Below, piece by piece: positions 34,629 through 45,024 of a stretch of 64,000 bases of DNA. Origin of the DNA: Faecalibacillus faecis. Its GTDB lineage: Bacteria; Bacillota_I; Bacilli_A; Erysipelotrichales; Coprobacillaceae. The notes below the pieces were generated by a model, which made no database searches, had not been told where the DNA came from, and saw only the letters and a list, made by a program, of their open reading frames with translations. How positions within the stretch are numbered: position 1 is the stretch's first letter; every line of letters begins with the position of its first letter. Made by a program: the position numbers and the translations under genes. The stretch is from NCBI RefSeq assembly GCF_003024675.1, contig NZ_PYLP01000007.1, positions 1 through 64,000 on the forward strand, in the 5' to 3' direction.

Positions 34629-35450
34629 ATGTTTTCATTATTATCTATTATTTTAGCTTTTTTTGCGGGAATTTTAGGAGCACTAATCGGTGGAACACAA
34701 ACCTTTATTTGTACAGGCTTTGTCGGTCTCCTTATATTTTTATTAGAACATGTTGGTGTTGATACAACATTTTTAAATGAAGCTTTATCAAATAATTTAT
34801 TTTTACCATGTATTATCTTTAATGCTGCCGGTCTTGCGACAGCTTATGCAGGAACAAAACATAACATAAGAGGTGTTGAAACCTCAAGATCACTTGCTTT
34901 TACCAATGATCCAAAGGTTTTACTCGTAGGCGCTATCGGTGGGGTTTTAGGTTATTTGATTTTTGCCTTTGAAAATTATTTTTCATTTCCGATAGATACT
35001 GGAGCTGTTTCGGTTATTCTTGTAGGAGTTTTAGGAAGAATCTTATTCAATCAAGAAGATACATATAATAAAAAGAATTTAGATTTCTTAGAAAAGGCAT
35101 CTCCTTCATTTTGGGGATTTCAATTTCTCATTGGTTTAGCTGTTTCTACTGTTATGGCTTATTTTGCAAAAGAAACAGGACTTTATACAATTGGTTTTTC
35201 TATTAGTGCCTTAACACTTATCTTTGCATTAAGTGATCCAGCTTTTCCAGCAACACACCACACAACACTTGTTGTTGGTTATGCCATGGCACAAACAGGA
35301 AATGTTGTCATAGCTATTGTTTTTGGAGTCATTGCTCATTTTATTGGGCTGATTTTTGGCATGGTATTCAACACAGATTGTGGAACACATATCGATCCAC
35401 CAGCTGTTGCTATTGCTACATGTAGCTTTATTTTATTTACATTATTTTAA
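34629..35450 (+). CDS. Multi-pass membrane protein of unknown function
   Basis: 273 residues with about eight hydrophobic segments joined by short loops. It contains small-residue motifs typical of transporters (FFAGILGALIGGTQT at 12-26, GVLGRILFN near 135, DPAFPATHHTTLVVGYAMAQTGN near 200-222, and a C-terminal DCGTHIDPPAVAIA). The conserved-looking HH and DxGTHxDPPA stretches suggest a metal or substrate site. I cannot name the family. It is one of very few plus-strand genes, sits alone between scpA and the spoVA operon, and has a good AAAGGGG ribosome-binding site. Confidence 0.8.
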   Translation: MFSLLSIILAFFAGILGALIGGTQTFICTGFVGLLIFLLEHVGVDTTFLNEALSNNLFLPCIIFNAAGLATAYAGTKHNIRGVETSRSLAFTNDPKVLLVGAIGGVLGYLIFAFENYFSFPIDTGAVSVILVGVLGRILFNQEDTYNKKNLDFLEKASPSFWGFQFLIGLAVSTVMAYFAKETGLYTIGFSISALTLIFALSDPAFPATHHTTLVVGYAMAQTGNVVIAIVFGVIAHFIGLIFGMVFNTDCGTHIDPPAVAIATCSFILFTLF

Positions 35451-35452
35451 AG

Positions 35453-35476
35453 CAGGAGAATAACTTCTGTTTTTTT
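35453..35476 (+). terminator. Terminator of the plus-strand membrane protein gene
   Basis: The stem CAGGAG / CTTCTG (one G-U pair) with a 5-nt loop is followed by seven T on the plus strand, starting three bases after the stop codon. Confidence 0.75.
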
Positions 35477-35489
35477 GTTTAATAAAAAA

Positions 35490-35537
35490 TGTATAAATCG
35501 TACATATATTTTAAAAGATTTATGTACAGTTTATACA
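35490..35537 (-). terminator. Long two-part hairpin ending the spoVA operon
   Basis: TGTATAAA-N2-GTACATA, a 14-nt AT loop, then TATGTAC-N2-TTTATACA form a stem of 8+7 bp with one 2-nt internal mismatch. It begins at the spoVAF stop codon and is followed on the minus strand by TTTTTTATTAAAC, so it can act as a terminator. It is unusually long for the terminators in this window. Confidence 0.7.
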
Positions 35538-36809
35538 CTACTTCTTTGGTTCTCTAATAATGAATTGAAGTAAATCTTTTCCATTAAAAGGAATCAACGG
35601 ATATAGATAAGAAAAACCAAAAGGTTTTAATGATATTAAATACATGTATAAAATAATTTGATACGCAATAAAGCCTAACCAGCCAAATAATCCTGAAAAT
35701 AGAATCATAAAGATTTTTACATATTTATTCGTTAGTGAGAGTTCATAATTAGGAGTTGCAAAATCACAAACATTTCCAATAGATACAAATAATAAAATCT
35801 CACCTGAAAAGAAACCCAGTTCAATCGCAAATTCACCTAATAAAATCGCAGCAATCATTCCCATCGTATTTGAAATAGAATCAGGCGTATGAATAGTCGC
35901 AATTCTTAAAAGTTCAATAGCCAGTTCTACCAAAATAATAGAAAAGAGTGTTTTAAAACTGATATTTCCTTGATTTTTAATCAGCATCCATAAAGGAACT
36001 AAATAAATAGAAAGAAAAACTGCACTAAAACGAATTAAACGAATAAAAGTTCCAATAATAGGTGTTTGACGATGTTCTTCTACGTGTTCTAAAATTTCAA
36101 ATAGAGTTGTAGGCAACATCATAACCGAACTTGAAGTATCACAAATGATGGCAAGATAACCATGATGAATATGTGTCGACACAACATCTGGTCGTTCACT
36201 ATATCTTACAAGTGGAAAAGGATTATAACCTTGATCAAAGATCAGTTCTTCTAAAGCTCGATCTGTCATAATTAAATCTTCATTTTTAATTTCTTGTAAT
36301 CTTGCTTTAATACTTTTTAACATTGTTTGGTCTATTTTACTTTGTAGATAACATAAACAAATATCTAATTTATTCGTTTTTCCTACTGTTACTTTTTCCA
36401 TCACTAAATCTAAAGTACGTATTCTTCGACGAATCAGTCCTGCACAATTTAAAAGATTTTCATTAAAACCATCTTTACTTCCTCTTACTGATTTTTCTGT
36501 ATCAGGTTCATCAATAGAACGAGAAGGAAATTGGCGGGTATCTAAAACATAGACTTTTTGTTTTTCTAAATCTTTTACAATAGCACATCCTGTAAGCATG
36601 GCATATTCATATTTGGTAGTATCTGTTTCTTCTTTGACATCACCATTATTTAAGCAATCTTTTAATGTTTTTCCTTTCGCATTAGTAATACCTTCAACTA
36701 AATAAGCAATTAATTCATCAGAGCAGAGACTTGAAACATAATTGATTTCTATTTTTCGATTATGAAAATCAAGTATTCTAACATTGATATCAAATGAATT
36801 ATTATTCAT
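35538..36809 (-). CDS. spoVAF: SpoVAF (GerA-family) spore membrane protein
   Basis: 423 residues of the GerA A-subunit family: a soluble N-terminal half (1-240) with GKTNKLDICLCYLQSKID, then about five membrane helices (245-400). Its place as the last gene after spoVAC-D-Eb identifies it as SpoVAF, which in Bacillus associates with the SpoVA channel and aids dipicolinate release in germination. It is about 70 residues shorter than the Bacillus protein. The start overlaps the spoVAEb stop by 4 bp. Confidence 0.9.
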   Translation of the reverse strand: MNNNSFDINVRILDFHNRKIEINYVSSLCSDELIAYLVEGITNAKGKTLKDCLNNGDVKEETDTTKYEYAMLTGCAIVKDLEKQKVYVLDTRQFPSRSIDEPDTEKSVRGSKDGFNENLLNCAGLIRRRIRTLDLVMEKVTVGKTNKLDICLCYLQSKIDQTMLKSIKARLQEIKNEDLIMTDRALEELIFDQGYNPFPLVRYSERPDVVSTHIHHGYLAIICDTSSSVMMLPTTLFEILEHVEEHRQTPIIGTFIRLIRFSAVFLSIYLVPLWMLIKNQGNISFKTLFSIILVELAIELLRIATIHTPDSISNTMGMIAAILLGEFAIELGFFSGEILLFVSIGNVCDFATPNYELSLTNKYVKIFMILFSGLFGWLGFIAYQIILYMYLISLKPFGFSYLYPLIPFNGKDLLQFIIREPKK

Positions 36810-37156
36810 GATTTTGGTTTAAAAAAGATTGCGACTAAAAAAGCAAATAAAATAGCTGAAGCAATACCGGCTGCCGTTAAATCAAACATTCCCATAGCCA
36901 ATCCAAAAACACCATATTCTTTTGTCATTGCCATAGCACCATGCATTAGTGAATGTCCAAAGCTCGTAATAGGAAGCATTGCTCCGGCATGGAAGATTTT
37001 GATTAAGCGATCATAAATATGAAATAAATCTAAAAGTGCCCCTATAACTACAAAACTACAGGTAATATGTCCTGGTGTTAATTTGGTATATTCATATATT
37101 AATTGAGCAACAACACAAACAAAACCACAAAAAAGAAAAGATAATAGATAATTCAT
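36806..37156 (-). CDS. spoVAE: Stage V sporulation protein AEb
   Basis: A small integral membrane protein (116 residues) of the SpoVAC/AE family: MNYLLSFLFCGFVCVVAQLIYEYTKLTPGHI and the conserved loop GAMLPITSFGHSLMHGAM. It is part of the inner-membrane channel that moves Ca-dipicolinate during sporulation and germination. The start at 37156 has GGAGG 7 nt upstream and an ATGA overlap with the spoVAD stop; a longer frame to 37192 lacks support. Confidence 0.93.
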   Translation of the reverse strand: MNYLLSFLFCGFVCVVAQLIYEYTKLTPGHITCSFVVIGALLDLFHIYDRLIKIFHAGAMLPITSFGHSLMHGAMAMTKEYGVFGLAMGMFDLTAAGIASAILFAFLVAIFFKPKS

Positions 37157-38157
37157 ACAACAACCTCCAATACGTAGCCATGACAAACACAAGGAATGGA
37201 TAATTTTTGATTTGTCATAACAGGATTTAATAAAGCACCTGTTGCTAAAACAAGCACTCGTTTATATTTTCCTTGAAGCATCATTTTATAAATGTAACCA
37301 AAGCTAACAAGTGCATTACAAACAGGACCACTTCCACCTTGATAAACATTTTGAGTAACATCATATAAAAGACAGCCACAATCATCATATTCATTATATT
37401 TTTGATTTTCTTCTTTCAATAAATCTTTCATGATTGTTTTACCATAATGAGATAAATCACCTGTTAAAATAAGATCATAGTAGGTTCCATCTCTTTTTAA
37501 ATCTTTCATGTGTTGTAAATACGTATCTAAAGCTGCTGGGGCCATGGCACGTCCCATGTCATTTGCATCGTATTGATCGTAGTCGATTACTTTACCTAAA
37601 GTTATCGATTCAATTCTAATTGAACTTGGTTTATTCGATAAATAAACCGCTACACTTCCTGTTGCTGTAAAAGTCATGGTTTCTTTTCTTTGGATTCCAT
37701 ATTCTAAAGGGTAACGAAATTGTCTTTCCGCTGTAGCATTATGAGAAACCGTACAAGCAATTGCTTTATGAATATTATGATTTTCAATCATAATTGAAGC
37801 ATTAGCTAAGGCAAGACCAATGGTGCTACATGCACTGTATAATCCAATAAAAGGACGATGAAGATGATTTGCGTAATAGTAACAAGCTGTTAATTGATTA
37901 TTTAAATCTCCCCCAAAATAAAAATCTATTTCTTCTTTTTTTACTTTTCCGTTTTTTAAACAAATCAAAAGAGCATCTTTCAACATTTCAATTTCTGCTT
38001 GTTCATAACTGACATTATGATGATAATGATCAGGATAATGTTTATCAAAATAATGACCTAAAGGTCCTTGATATTCCACGATTCCTGCTGTCGTTGCAAC
38101 ACTTTGAATATAAACATTATCAAAGACAAAACTGCTACCAGAAATAGGTGATGACAT
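37153..38157 (-). CDS. spoVAD: Stage V sporulation protein AD
   Basis: 334-residue thiolase-fold protein that binds dipicolinic acid at the forespore membrane. It aligns with Bacillus SpoVAD throughout: SSFVFDNVYIQSVATTAGIVEYQGPLG, YSACSTIGLALANA, SHNATAERQFRYPLEYG, DMGRAMAPAALDT and DDCGCLLYD. RBS AGGAGG lies 8 nt before the ATG. It overlaps spoVAC by 23 bp and spoVAEb by 4 bp. Confidence 0.96.
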   Translation of the reverse strand: MSSPISGSSFVFDNVYIQSVATTAGIVEYQGPLGHYFDKHYPDHYHHNVSYEQAEIEMLKDALLICLKNGKVKKEEIDFYFGGDLNNQLTACYYYANHLHRPFIGLYSACSTIGLALANASIMIENHNIHKAIACTVSHNATAERQFRYPLEYGIQRKETMTFTATGSVAVYLSNKPSSIRIESITLGKVIDYDQYDANDMGRAMAPAALDTYLQHMKDLKRDGTYYDLILTGDLSHYGKTIMKDLLKEENQKYNEYDDCGCLLYDVTQNVYQGGSGPVCNALVSFGYIYKMMLQGKYKRVLVLATGALLNPVMTNQKLSIPCVCHGYVLEVVV

Positions 38158-38578
38158 AACGCAATCCTCCTACAATAAATGAAGCAACAATTCCAAAAGT
38201 AATAACTGCTCCGCCAAGTTTAAAAATATTTGCACCAATTCCAGTAACTAAGCCTTCACTTCTTGCTTCTAGTGCACTTGAAGTCATGGCATTAGAAAAA
38301 CCAGTAATAGGAATAAATGAGCCTGCTCCGGCAAAATCACCTAAACGATCATAAATACCTAGACCTGTCAGTATTGCAGCAATCAATATAAGGGTAATCA
38401 ACATAATAGGTGTGGCTTCTTTTTCACTAAAAGAAAAGATTTTTTGATAGAAATTTAAAAAGAATTCTCCAATCATTCCAATAATTCCCCCAACAATAAA
38501 AGCATTAAATGTATGTTTTAACACTTGTTTTTGAGGTTTATTTTTTTCTGCAATTTCATTATATTTTTTTATATTCAT
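38135..38578 (-). CDS. spoVAC: Stage V sporulation protein AC
   Basis: A 147-residue membrane protein, a mechanosensitive channel component for dipicolinate. It starts with a short cytoplasmic helix, then three to four hydrophobic segments with the family loop DRLGDFAGAGSFIPITGFSNAM (about 77-98). It is the first gene of spoVAC-spoVAD-spoVAEb-spoVAF; spoVAA and spoVAB of Bacillus are absent, as in many clostridia. RBS GGAGGT precedes the ATG. No forespore sigma-G promoter could be assigned with confidence. Confidence 0.93.
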   Translation of the reverse strand: MNIKKYNEIAEKNKPQKQVLKHTFNAFIVGGIIGMIGEFFLNFYQKIFSFSEKEATPIMLITLILIAAILTGLGIYDRLGDFAGAGSFIPITGFSNAMTSSALEARSEGLVTGIGANIFKLGGAVITFGIVASFIVGGLRYVITYFW

Positions 38579-38625
38579 AGATTTACCTCCACATTTTTAG
38601 GATAGACAAAAAATATGAATATAAA

Positions 38626-38651
38626 CAAAAAACAGATGTTTCCATCTGTTT
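38626..38651 (-). terminator. Terminator of the trp operon
   Basis: The stem AACAGATG / CATCTGTT with a 4-nt loop overlaps the trpA stop and continues into TTTTTTGTTT on the minus strand. Confidence 0.85.
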
Positions 38652-39423
38652 AAAGTTCATTTGTAAGTAATTGGATATATTCTTTTAAAGGTTCATCAGC
38701 CTTTGCACCATGTTCTTTGATAATATTAACAATGGCACTTCCAACAATAACACCGTCTGCATATTGTTTAAATTCTTTAACTTGTTCTGGTTTATTGATA
38801 CCAAACCCAATAGCTACTGGTGTATCTGTGACTTGATGAATATGATTGATAATTTCTTCAAGATTGTTTGCAAATGAAGTATCCTCTCTTGTTCCAGTAA
38901 CTCCCATTGAAGAGACTAAATAAATAAATCCTTTTGCATCTTTTGCAATCATTTCAACACGATCTTTACTTGTTGGAGCAATCATAGAAATTAAAGTAAC
39001 ATCATAGTTATAACAAACATCTTTGACTTCTTGACTTTCTTCATAAGGTAAATCAGGAAGAATGATGCCATCAATGCCTACTTCTTGGCATTTTTTAAAG
39101 AATGCATCATAACCGTAATGAAAAACGACATTTAAATAGGTCATAAAACAAAGTGGAATATCACTTTTTTCTCTTACCTTTTTAACCATTTCAAAAACAT
39201 CATCTGTTGTGACTTTATTTTTTAAAGCACGCACATTAGCTTCTTGAATAGTCGGACCTTCCGCAATAGGATCAGAAAATGGAATACCAATTTCAATAAG
39301 ACTTGCTCCTGCTTGTTCCATATCTAAAATATAATCAACTGTTTTATCTAATACTGGATCTCCTGCTGTCAAAAATCCAATAAAAGCTTTTTTATTTTCA
39401 AAGGCTTTATGTATTCTATTCAT
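38650..39423 (-). CDS. trpA: Tryptophan synthase alpha chain
   Basis: Cleaves indole-3-glycerol phosphate to indole and glyceraldehyde-3-phosphate. The TIM barrel has FLTAGDP, the catalytic Glu in [17 protein letters not shown] and Asp in [12 protein letters not shown]. The start at 39423 (MNRIHKAF, 257 residues) is chosen because AGGGGG precedes it and it overlaps the trpB stop by 8 bp. A longer frame to 39492 adds a stretch that does not belong to the family. Confidence 0.97.
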   Translation of the reverse strand: MNRIHKAFENKKAFIGFLTAGDPVLDKTVDYILDMEQAGASLIEIGIPFSDPIAEGPTIQEANVRALKNKVTTDDVFEMVKKVREKSDIPLCFMTYLNVVFHYGYDAFFKKCQEVGIDGIILPDLPYEESQEVKDVCYNYDVTLISMIAPTSKDRVEMIAKDAKGFIYLVSSMGVTGTREDTSFANNLEEIINHIHQVTDTPVAIGFGINKPEQVKEFKQYADGVIVGSAIVNIIKEHGAKADEPLKEYIQLLTNEL

Positions 39424-40597
39424 AGATTTCTTTCCCCCTATATCTCGCAATTGCAGCAACATCCTTATCTCCTCTACCTGAAAGACAAACAATTAAAATG
39501 TCATCTTTTTTCATTGTTGGTGCAATTTTGATTGCATGAGCAATCGCATGGGCACTTTCAATAGCACAAATAATTCCTTCAGTTTTTGCAATGTATTCAA
39601 AAGCATCTACTGCTTCATCATCAGTAACTGGAACATATTGTGCTCTTTTTGTATCATGTAAATAAGCATGTTCAGGACCAATACCTGGGTAATCTAAACC
39701 AGCTGAAATAGAATATACAGGAGCAATTTGTCCGTATTTATCTTGACAGAAATAAGATTTCATTCCATGGAAAACACCTAATGATCCTGTCGCAATTGTT
39801 GCGGCTGTTAAAGCCGTATCGACTCCTTTACCAGCAGCTTCACAACCAATAAGTTTTACATCTTTATCATTAATGAAGTTATAGAACATTCCCATGGCAT
39901 TACTTCCACCACCTACACAAGCCATAACAGCTGTAGGAAGTTTTCCTTCATATTCAAGAATTTGTTCTCTTGCTTCTTTAGAAATAACACTTTGGAAATC
40001 TCTAACCATCATTGGAAATGGATGAGGTCCCATAACAGAACCTAAAACATACATTGTATCATCCACACGTTTTGTCCATTCTCTCATCGCTTCATTGACC
40101 GCATCTTTTAAAGTCATCGTTCCTGTAGTAACAGGATGTACTTTAGCTCCTAAAAGTTCCATACGATAAACATTTAAAGCTTGACGGTCTGTATCTTCTT
40201 TTCCCATAAAGATCTCACATTCAAGGCCAAGTAAAGCCGCTGCTGTTGCTGTAGCCACCCCATGTTGTCCAGCACCTGTTTCCGCAATAATTCTTGTTTT
40301 TCCCATTTTTTTAGCCATTAATGCTTGTCCTAAAACATTATTAATTTTATGAGAACCGGTATGATTTAAATCTTCTCTTTTTAAATAGATTTTTGCTCCA
40401 CCTAAATCTTCTGTCATCTTTTTAGCGTAATACAACAAAGATGGTCTTCCTGCATATTCTTTTAATAATGTATTAAGTTCATCATTAAAAGCTGGATCAT
40501 TTTTATAAAATTCATAAGTCTCTTCAATTTTGTGAATTTCACTCATCAAAGTTTCAGGGATATACTGTCCCCCATGTATCCCATATCTACCCTTCAT
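39416..40597 (-). CDS. trpB: Tryptophan synthase beta chain
   Basis: 393-residue PLP enzyme that condenses indole with serine. Visible are [11 protein letters not shown] at the N-terminus, the PLP lysine in [27 protein letters not shown], the phosphate loop GGGSNAMG and the C-terminal SGRGDKD. It overlaps trpF by 11 bp and trpA by 8 bp. Confidence 0.98.
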   Translation of the reverse strand: MKGRYGIHGGQYIPETLMSEIHKIEETYEFYKNDPAFNDELNTLLKEYAGRPSLLYYAKKMTEDLGGAKIYLKREDLNHTGSHKINNVLGQALMAKKMGKTRIIAETGAGQHGVATATAAALLGLECEIFMGKEDTDRQALNVYRMELLGAKVHPVTTGTMTLKDAVNEAMREWTKRVDDTMYVLGSVMGPHPFPMMVRDFQSVISKEAREQILEYEGKLPTAVMACVGGGSNAMGMFYNFINDKDVKLIGCEAAGKGVDTALTAATIATGSLGVFHGMKSYFCQDKYGQIAPVYSISAGLDYPGIGPEHAYLHDTKRAQYVPVTDDEAVDAFEYIAKTEGIICAIESAHAIAHAIKIAPTMKKDDILIVCLSGRGDKDVAAIARYRGKEIYE

Positions 40598-41180
40598 TTC
40601 TAACTCTCCTTACGATTTTCTTAATTTTTTTTTCATCTTTAAATCCATCTGTTTCAACCCCACTCGAAACATCTAATGCATAAACGTTCTTTTTTAAAGC
40701 ATCATCAATATTTAAAAGATTAATTCCTCCCGCTAAAAACACCGGCTTATCTACTTCTTTTAACATCGACCAGTCAAAACTTTCCCCTGTTCCACCTGTT
40801 CCATGATCATAGAGATAATAATCAACATCATAATGTTCATTAAAAGAATCCTCATTTTTAATTTGAATCGCTTTAATAATAGAAACATCTACCTTTTCTT
40901 TTAAAGCTTGAATATATTTTTGATCTTCTTGTCCATGAAGTTGAACAAGATCAATCACATGCTCCTTCACTAACTTTTCAACAAAAGAAATATCCTCATT
41001 TACAAAAACACCAACTACTTGAATTGAAGATGTTAAATACTTTTTCAAATCAACTACTTGATCATATGTTAGTTTTCTTTTCTTCCCCGCAAAAACAAAA
41101 CCAATATAATCTGGTTGATACTTATTGACATATTCAATATCTTCTCTTCTTTTTAAACCACAAATCTTAATCTTCTTCAT
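40587..41180 (-). CDS. trpF: Phosphoribosylanthranilate isomerase
   Basis: 197-residue TIM-barrel isomerase (N-(5'-phosphoribosyl)anthranilate to CdRP). [11 protein letters not shown] carries the catalytic Cys. [20 protein letters not shown] and [10 protein letters not shown] mark the phosphate site and the general acid region. It overlaps trpC by 14 bp. Confidence 0.96.
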   Translation of the reverse strand: MKKIKICGLKRREDIEYVNKYQPDYIGFVFAGKKRKLTYDQVVDLKKYLTSSIQVVGVFVNEDISFVEKLVKEHVIDLVQLHGQEDQKYIQALKEKVDVSIIKAIQIKNEDSFNEHYDVDYYLYDHGTGGTGESFDWSMLKEVDKPVFLAGGINLLNIDDALKKNVYALDVSSGVETDGFKDEKKIKKIVRRVRNEG

Positions 41181-41958
41181 CTAAGCCTTTTAAGACTTCT
41201 AGTGTATGTCTTTTATCATGGCTTTTCATCATTGTTTCACCAATTAAGACACCATTTACACGATGTTTTTCTAATAATTCAATATCTTCTCTTGTTTTAA
41301 TACCACTTTCAGAGATAAAAATCACATCATCATCAACCATATCTCTTAATTTTAATGTTGTATTTAAATCAACACTGAAATCTCTTAAATCTCTATTATT
41401 TACACCAATAATTTTAGCACCCACACGTAATGCTTTTTTAACTTGCATTGAACTATGTGTTTCCACAATTGCTGACATACCTAAATTATGTGCTAAATTG
41501 ACACAACGCATTAATGTAATTTCATCTAAGACACCTGCAATCAATAAGATGGCATCTGCTCCTAAGATTTTAGCTTCATAAACCATATATTCATCTACAA
41601 CAAAATCTTTTCTTAAAACAGGAATCTTCACAATACGTTTGATTTCTCTTAAAAAATCATCATCCCCTTTAAAAAAATCAGGTTCAGTAACAACTGAAAT
41701 AGCATCAGCACCAATCATTTCATATTCTTTCGCAATTGCTTTAAAATCAAAAGTAGAAACAATTTGACCTTTTGATGGAGAATGTCTTTTTACTTCTAAA
41801 ATATAAGACATTCCTTCTTTTTCTAAAGCTTTTTTGAAAGGAAAACTTTGATCAATAGGCATAGCAAATGCTTTTTCTTTTAATTCATAAATTGAATGAC
41901 GTTTTTTGTTTGTTTCAACACGTTCCTTTGTACTTTCAACAATATCTTCTAAAATCAT
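41167..41958 (-). CDS. trpC: Indole-3-glycerol phosphate synthase
   Basis: 263-residue TIM-barrel synthase. YILEVKRHSPSKG (catalytic Lys and substrate loop), VLRKDFVVDEYMVYEA, VNNRDLRDF and SESGIKTREDI are all present. A separate trpF follows, so no TrpC-TrpF fusion is involved. Confidence 0.97.
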   Translation of the reverse strand: MILEDIVESTKERVETNKKRHSIYELKEKAFAMPIDQSFPFKKALEKEGMSYILEVKRHSPSKGQIVSTFDFKAIAKEYEMIGADAISVVTEPDFFKGDDDFLREIKRIVKIPVLRKDFVVDEYMVYEAKILGADAILLIAGVLDEITLMRCVNLAHNLGMSAIVETHSSMQVKKALRVGAKIIGVNNRDLRDFSVDLNTTLKLRDMVDDDVIFISESGIKTREDIELLEKHRVNGVLIGETMMKSHDKRHTLEVLKGLDEED

Positions 41959-41969
41959 AATATACGCTC

Positions 41970-42977
41970 CTATTTGTTTGATTCTTTTATAAATTCTTCT
42001 AATTTATCTTTTGCCTTTCCACTATCAATGAGTTCAGCCGCTAAATCAACCCCTGCTTTTAAAGAATTAACCTTACCTCCAACATAAAGTCCAGCCCCTG
42101 CATTCATTAAAACCGCTGTTCTTGGACCTCCTTGTTTACCACTTAAAACATCTAAAGTAATTTGAGCATTTTCTTTTGGTGTTCCACCTATAAGTTCTTC
42201 TTTTAAACATCTTTGTAAACCAAATTGTTCTGGAAAAATCGTATAAGTTTTAAATGTTCCTTCATTGATTTCACATACAAATGTTTCATCAGATGCAGAA
42301 ATTTCATCTAAGCCATCTTTACCATAAACGACCATTGCTCTTTTAACCCCTAAATTACTTAATACTTGAGCAAGTGGTTCAACCAATGCTTCATCATAAA
42401 CACCCATTACTTGATAAGTAGCTCCTGCTGGATTTGTAAGTGGTCCTAAAATATTAAAGACTGTACGAATACCTAATTCTTTTCTTACAGGTGCAACATA
42501 TTTCATCGCTAAATGATAGTTTTGTGCAAATAAGAAACAAATATTAATATCATTTAATAATTGCTTACTTCTTTTTTCGTTGATTGTAATATCAACCCCT
42601 AAAGCTTCTAAACAATCCGCTGCTCCACTTTTTGAACTTGCTGCACGATTTCCATGCTTAGCAACTTTAACACCCCCACTAGCAATCACTAATGAAGAGG
42701 TTGTAGAAATATTAAAAGAGTTTGATCCATCTCCTCCGGTTCCTACAATTTCAAGAACATCTTGATCATTTAATAACTTCACACAATGTTCTCTCATTCC
42801 TTTAGCACTTGCTGTTATTTCATCAATGGTTTCACCTTTAAATGAAAGTGCTGTTAAATAAGCAGCTTTTTGAATATCAGAAGCTTGCCCATCCATGATT
42901 TCATTCATGCATTCATAAGCTTCTTGATATGTTAAATCTTCTTTTTTAGATAATTTAATAATTGCTTCCCTAATCAT
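41970..42977 (-). CDS. trpD: Anthranilate phosphoribosyltransferase
   Basis: 335 residues; transfers the phosphoribosyl group of PRPP to anthranilate. The PRPP-binding motif [17 protein letters not shown] (about 80-96), [21 protein letters not shown] and NILGPLTNP are clear. It overlaps trpG by 8 bp. Confidence 0.97.
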   Translation of the reverse strand: MIREAIIKLSKKEDLTYQEAYECMNEIMDGQASDIQKAAYLTALSFKGETIDEITASAKGMREHCVKLLNDQDVLEIVGTGGDGSNSFNISTTSSLVIASGGVKVAKHGNRAASSKSGAADCLEALGVDITINEKRSKQLLNDINICFLFAQNYHLAMKYVAPVRKELGIRTVFNILGPLTNPAGATYQVMGVYDEALVEPLAQVLSNLGVKRAMVVYGKDGLDEISASDETFVCEINEGTFKTYTIFPEQFGLQRCLKEELIGGTPKENAQITLDVLSGKQGGPRTAVLMNAGAGLYVGGKVNSLKAGVDLAAELIDSGKAKDKLEEFIKESNK

Positions 42978-43548
42978 TTTGTATCTCCTTTAAAAAATTT
43001 TCAACTATTTTTTTACCTTCTTTTGTTAAAATCGATTCTGGATGAAACTGTAAACCATAAATTGGATAGTTTTTATGACAAACCGCCATGATTTCTCCAT
43101 CATCACTTTCCCCTATAATTTGTAAACAATCAGGTAAATTTTCCTTTTTAGCAGCTAAACTATGATATCTTGCAACCCTTGTTTTTTCCCCGATTCCTTT
43201 GAATAAAAGATTATTCGTATTTACTTTAATAATGGAAGATTTTCCATGCATCACACTTTTTGCGTAACCAACAATGCCCCCAAAAGTTTCAACGATGGCT
43301 TGATGTCCTAAACAAACTCCTAAAATCGGATATTTTGTATAATAGGTTTGAATGACCTCTTCTATAATTCCTGCTTCACTTGGTTTACCAGGACCTGGTG
43401 AAATAATAATGCAAGAAGGAGTGAATTTCTCTATTTCTTCAACAGATATTTCATCATTTCTTACAACCTTGATTTCTTCATTAATAGAACCAATCAATTG
43501 ATAGAGGTTATATGCAAAACTATCATAGTTATCAATAAGTAGAATCAT
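42970..43548 (-). CDS. trpG: Anthranilate synthase glutaminase component
   Basis: Class I glutamine amidotransferase that supplies ammonia to Trp[15 protein letters not shown] is at the start, the nucleophile Cys lies in GVCLGHQAI, and the His and Glu of the triad are in QFHPES. The start at 43548 has GGAGG 8 nt upstream and overlaps the trpE stop by 17 bp. An ATG at 43563 overlaps the ribosome-binding site and is less likely. It may also serve folate synthesis if no pabA exists elsewhere. Confidence 0.96.
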   Translation of the reverse strand: MILLIDNYDSFAYNLYQLIGSINEEIKVVRNDEISVEEIEKFTPSCIIISPGPGKPSEAGIIEEVIQTYYTKYPILGVCLGHQAIVETFGGIVGYAKSVMHGKSSIIKVNTNNLLFKGIGEKTRVARYHSLAAKKENLPDCLQIIGESDDGEIMAVCHKNYPIYGLQFHPESILTKEGKKIVENFLKEIQND

Positions 43549-45004
43549 AATCAATACCTCCATCTGCCATTTTAATTGCTTCTACAACGGCTCCTGCTTT
43601 ATTTAAACATTCTTGATACTCACTTTCAGGAACACTGTCATAAACAATACCTGCCCCACTACAAATAGAAATTTCATTATTTCTTTTATAAGCTAAGCGA
43701 ATACCAATGCATAGATCCATATTTCCTGTAAAATCTAAATAACCAATGGCACCACCATAAATGCCTCTTTTATTTTGTTCTAATTGATTAATAATTTGAC
43801 AAGCTCTTATTTTAGGTGCTCCTGATAACGTTCCTGCAGGAAGTAAAGAATCAATTGCATCTAAGGCATCATATTCATCTTTGATTTCACTACTTACCAC
43901 ACTCGCTATATGAATAACTCTCGAGAACTTTAAAATATCCATATAAGAAATAACTTTTACACTATTAAATTTAGAGATTTTTCCTAAATCATTTCTTCCT
44001 AAATCAACGAGCATATTATGTTCAGCTAATTCTTTTTCATCTTTTAATAATCCTTCTATTAATTGTTGATCTTCTTGATCATCTTTTCCTCTTTTTCTTG
44101 TTCCCGCAATTGGGAAAGTTGTTAACTTCTTTCCTTCTAGCTTAATAAGGGTTTCAGGAGAAGCTCCTGCTACTTCAATATTATCACTTGCAAAGTAGAA
44201 CATATAAGGTGACGGATTCGTTGTTCTTAATACACGATAAGTATCAAAAAGAGAACCTGTTGCTCTTGCATATTGTCTATTTGATAAAACAACTTGGAAG
44301 ATATCCCCTTCTTTAATAAACTCAATACCTTTTTCAACCATTTGACAATATTCTTCTTTAGAAAGAACGGGTTTAAAATCATCTAATAGTTTTAATGGCT
44401 GAACAAGTGTTTTAACATGTTTACGAACAATGTATTCAAGTTCATCTAATTCTTTAATTCCTTTTTTATAATTCTTTTGTAAATCATCTGTTTTAATATT
44501 GACGATAAGAATCAATTTTTGTTTAAAGTGATCAAAACAAATCACTTTATCAAACAACATTAAATCAACATCATTAAAACCATTATCCTTTTGATTTTTA
44601 ATAATTGAAGGCTCACTGTATTTAAAATAATCAAAACTAAAATAACCAACCAATCCCCCTGTAAAAGTAGGAAAACCTTCTAACTTTAAACTACGATTTT
44701 CATTTAAAACCTTTCTGATATATTCTTTAGGATGTTCTACCTTAAAGATTTTATCATTGACTTTCATCATCTTGTTGTAACATGTAATTTCACTTTTAGG
44801 ATCAAATCCAATAAAAGTATATCTCCCCCATTTACTTTTATCTTCATGACTTTCTAACATGTAAACATGTTTAGAATACTGTTTTAGTTTTCTCATCAAT
44901 TCGATTGGTGTAATCATATCACTATAGATTTCTTTTTTTATTGGAACTAAATCGCAATCATCTAGATTCATTTTTTCTAATGTTTCCAATTCTGGATAAT
45001 ACAT
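43532..45004 (-). CDS. trpE: Anthranilate synthase component I
   Basis: 490-residue chorismate-utilising enzyme. The C-terminal catalytic domain has IFQVVLSNRQ, SPSPYMF-like NPSPYMFYF, TFPIAGTRKRG and IYGGAIGYLDF. The N-terminal region has YMLESHED in the place of the LLES-type feedback site. It is the first gene of a full trpEGDCFBA operon under T-box control. RBS GGGGGGAG precedes the ATG. Confidence 0.97.
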   Translation of the reverse strand: MYYPELETLEKMNLDDCDLVPIKKEIYSDMITPIELMRKLKQYSKHVYMLESHEDKSKWGRYTFIGFDPKSEITCYNKMMKVNDKIFKVEHPKEYIRKVLNENRSLKLEGFPTFTGGLVGYFSFDYFKYSEPSIIKNQKDNGFNDVDLMLFDKVICFDHFKQKLILIVNIKTDDLQKNYKKGIKELDELEYIVRKHVKTLVQPLKLLDDFKPVLSKEEYCQMVEKGIEFIKEGDIFQVVLSNRQYARATGSLFDTYRVLRTTNPSPYMFYFASDNIEVAGASPETLIKLEGKKLTTFPIAGTRKRGKDDQEDQQLIEGLLKDEKELAEHNMLVDLGRNDLGKISKFNSVKVISYMDILKFSRVIHIASVVSSEIKDEYDALDAIDSLLPAGTLSGAPKIRACQIINQLEQNKRGIYGGAIGYLDFTGNMDLCIGIRLAYKRNNEISICSGAGIVYDSVPESEYQECLNKAGAVVEAIKMADGGIDYDSTY

Positions 45005-45024
45005 TAAACTCCCCCCTTATAATT

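Noticed and set aside
45010-45017. C6 run before trpE as a second hypervariable tract
   Set aside because: It is the Shine-Dalgarno sequence (GGGGGGAG on the minus strand) and is too short to be notably unstable.
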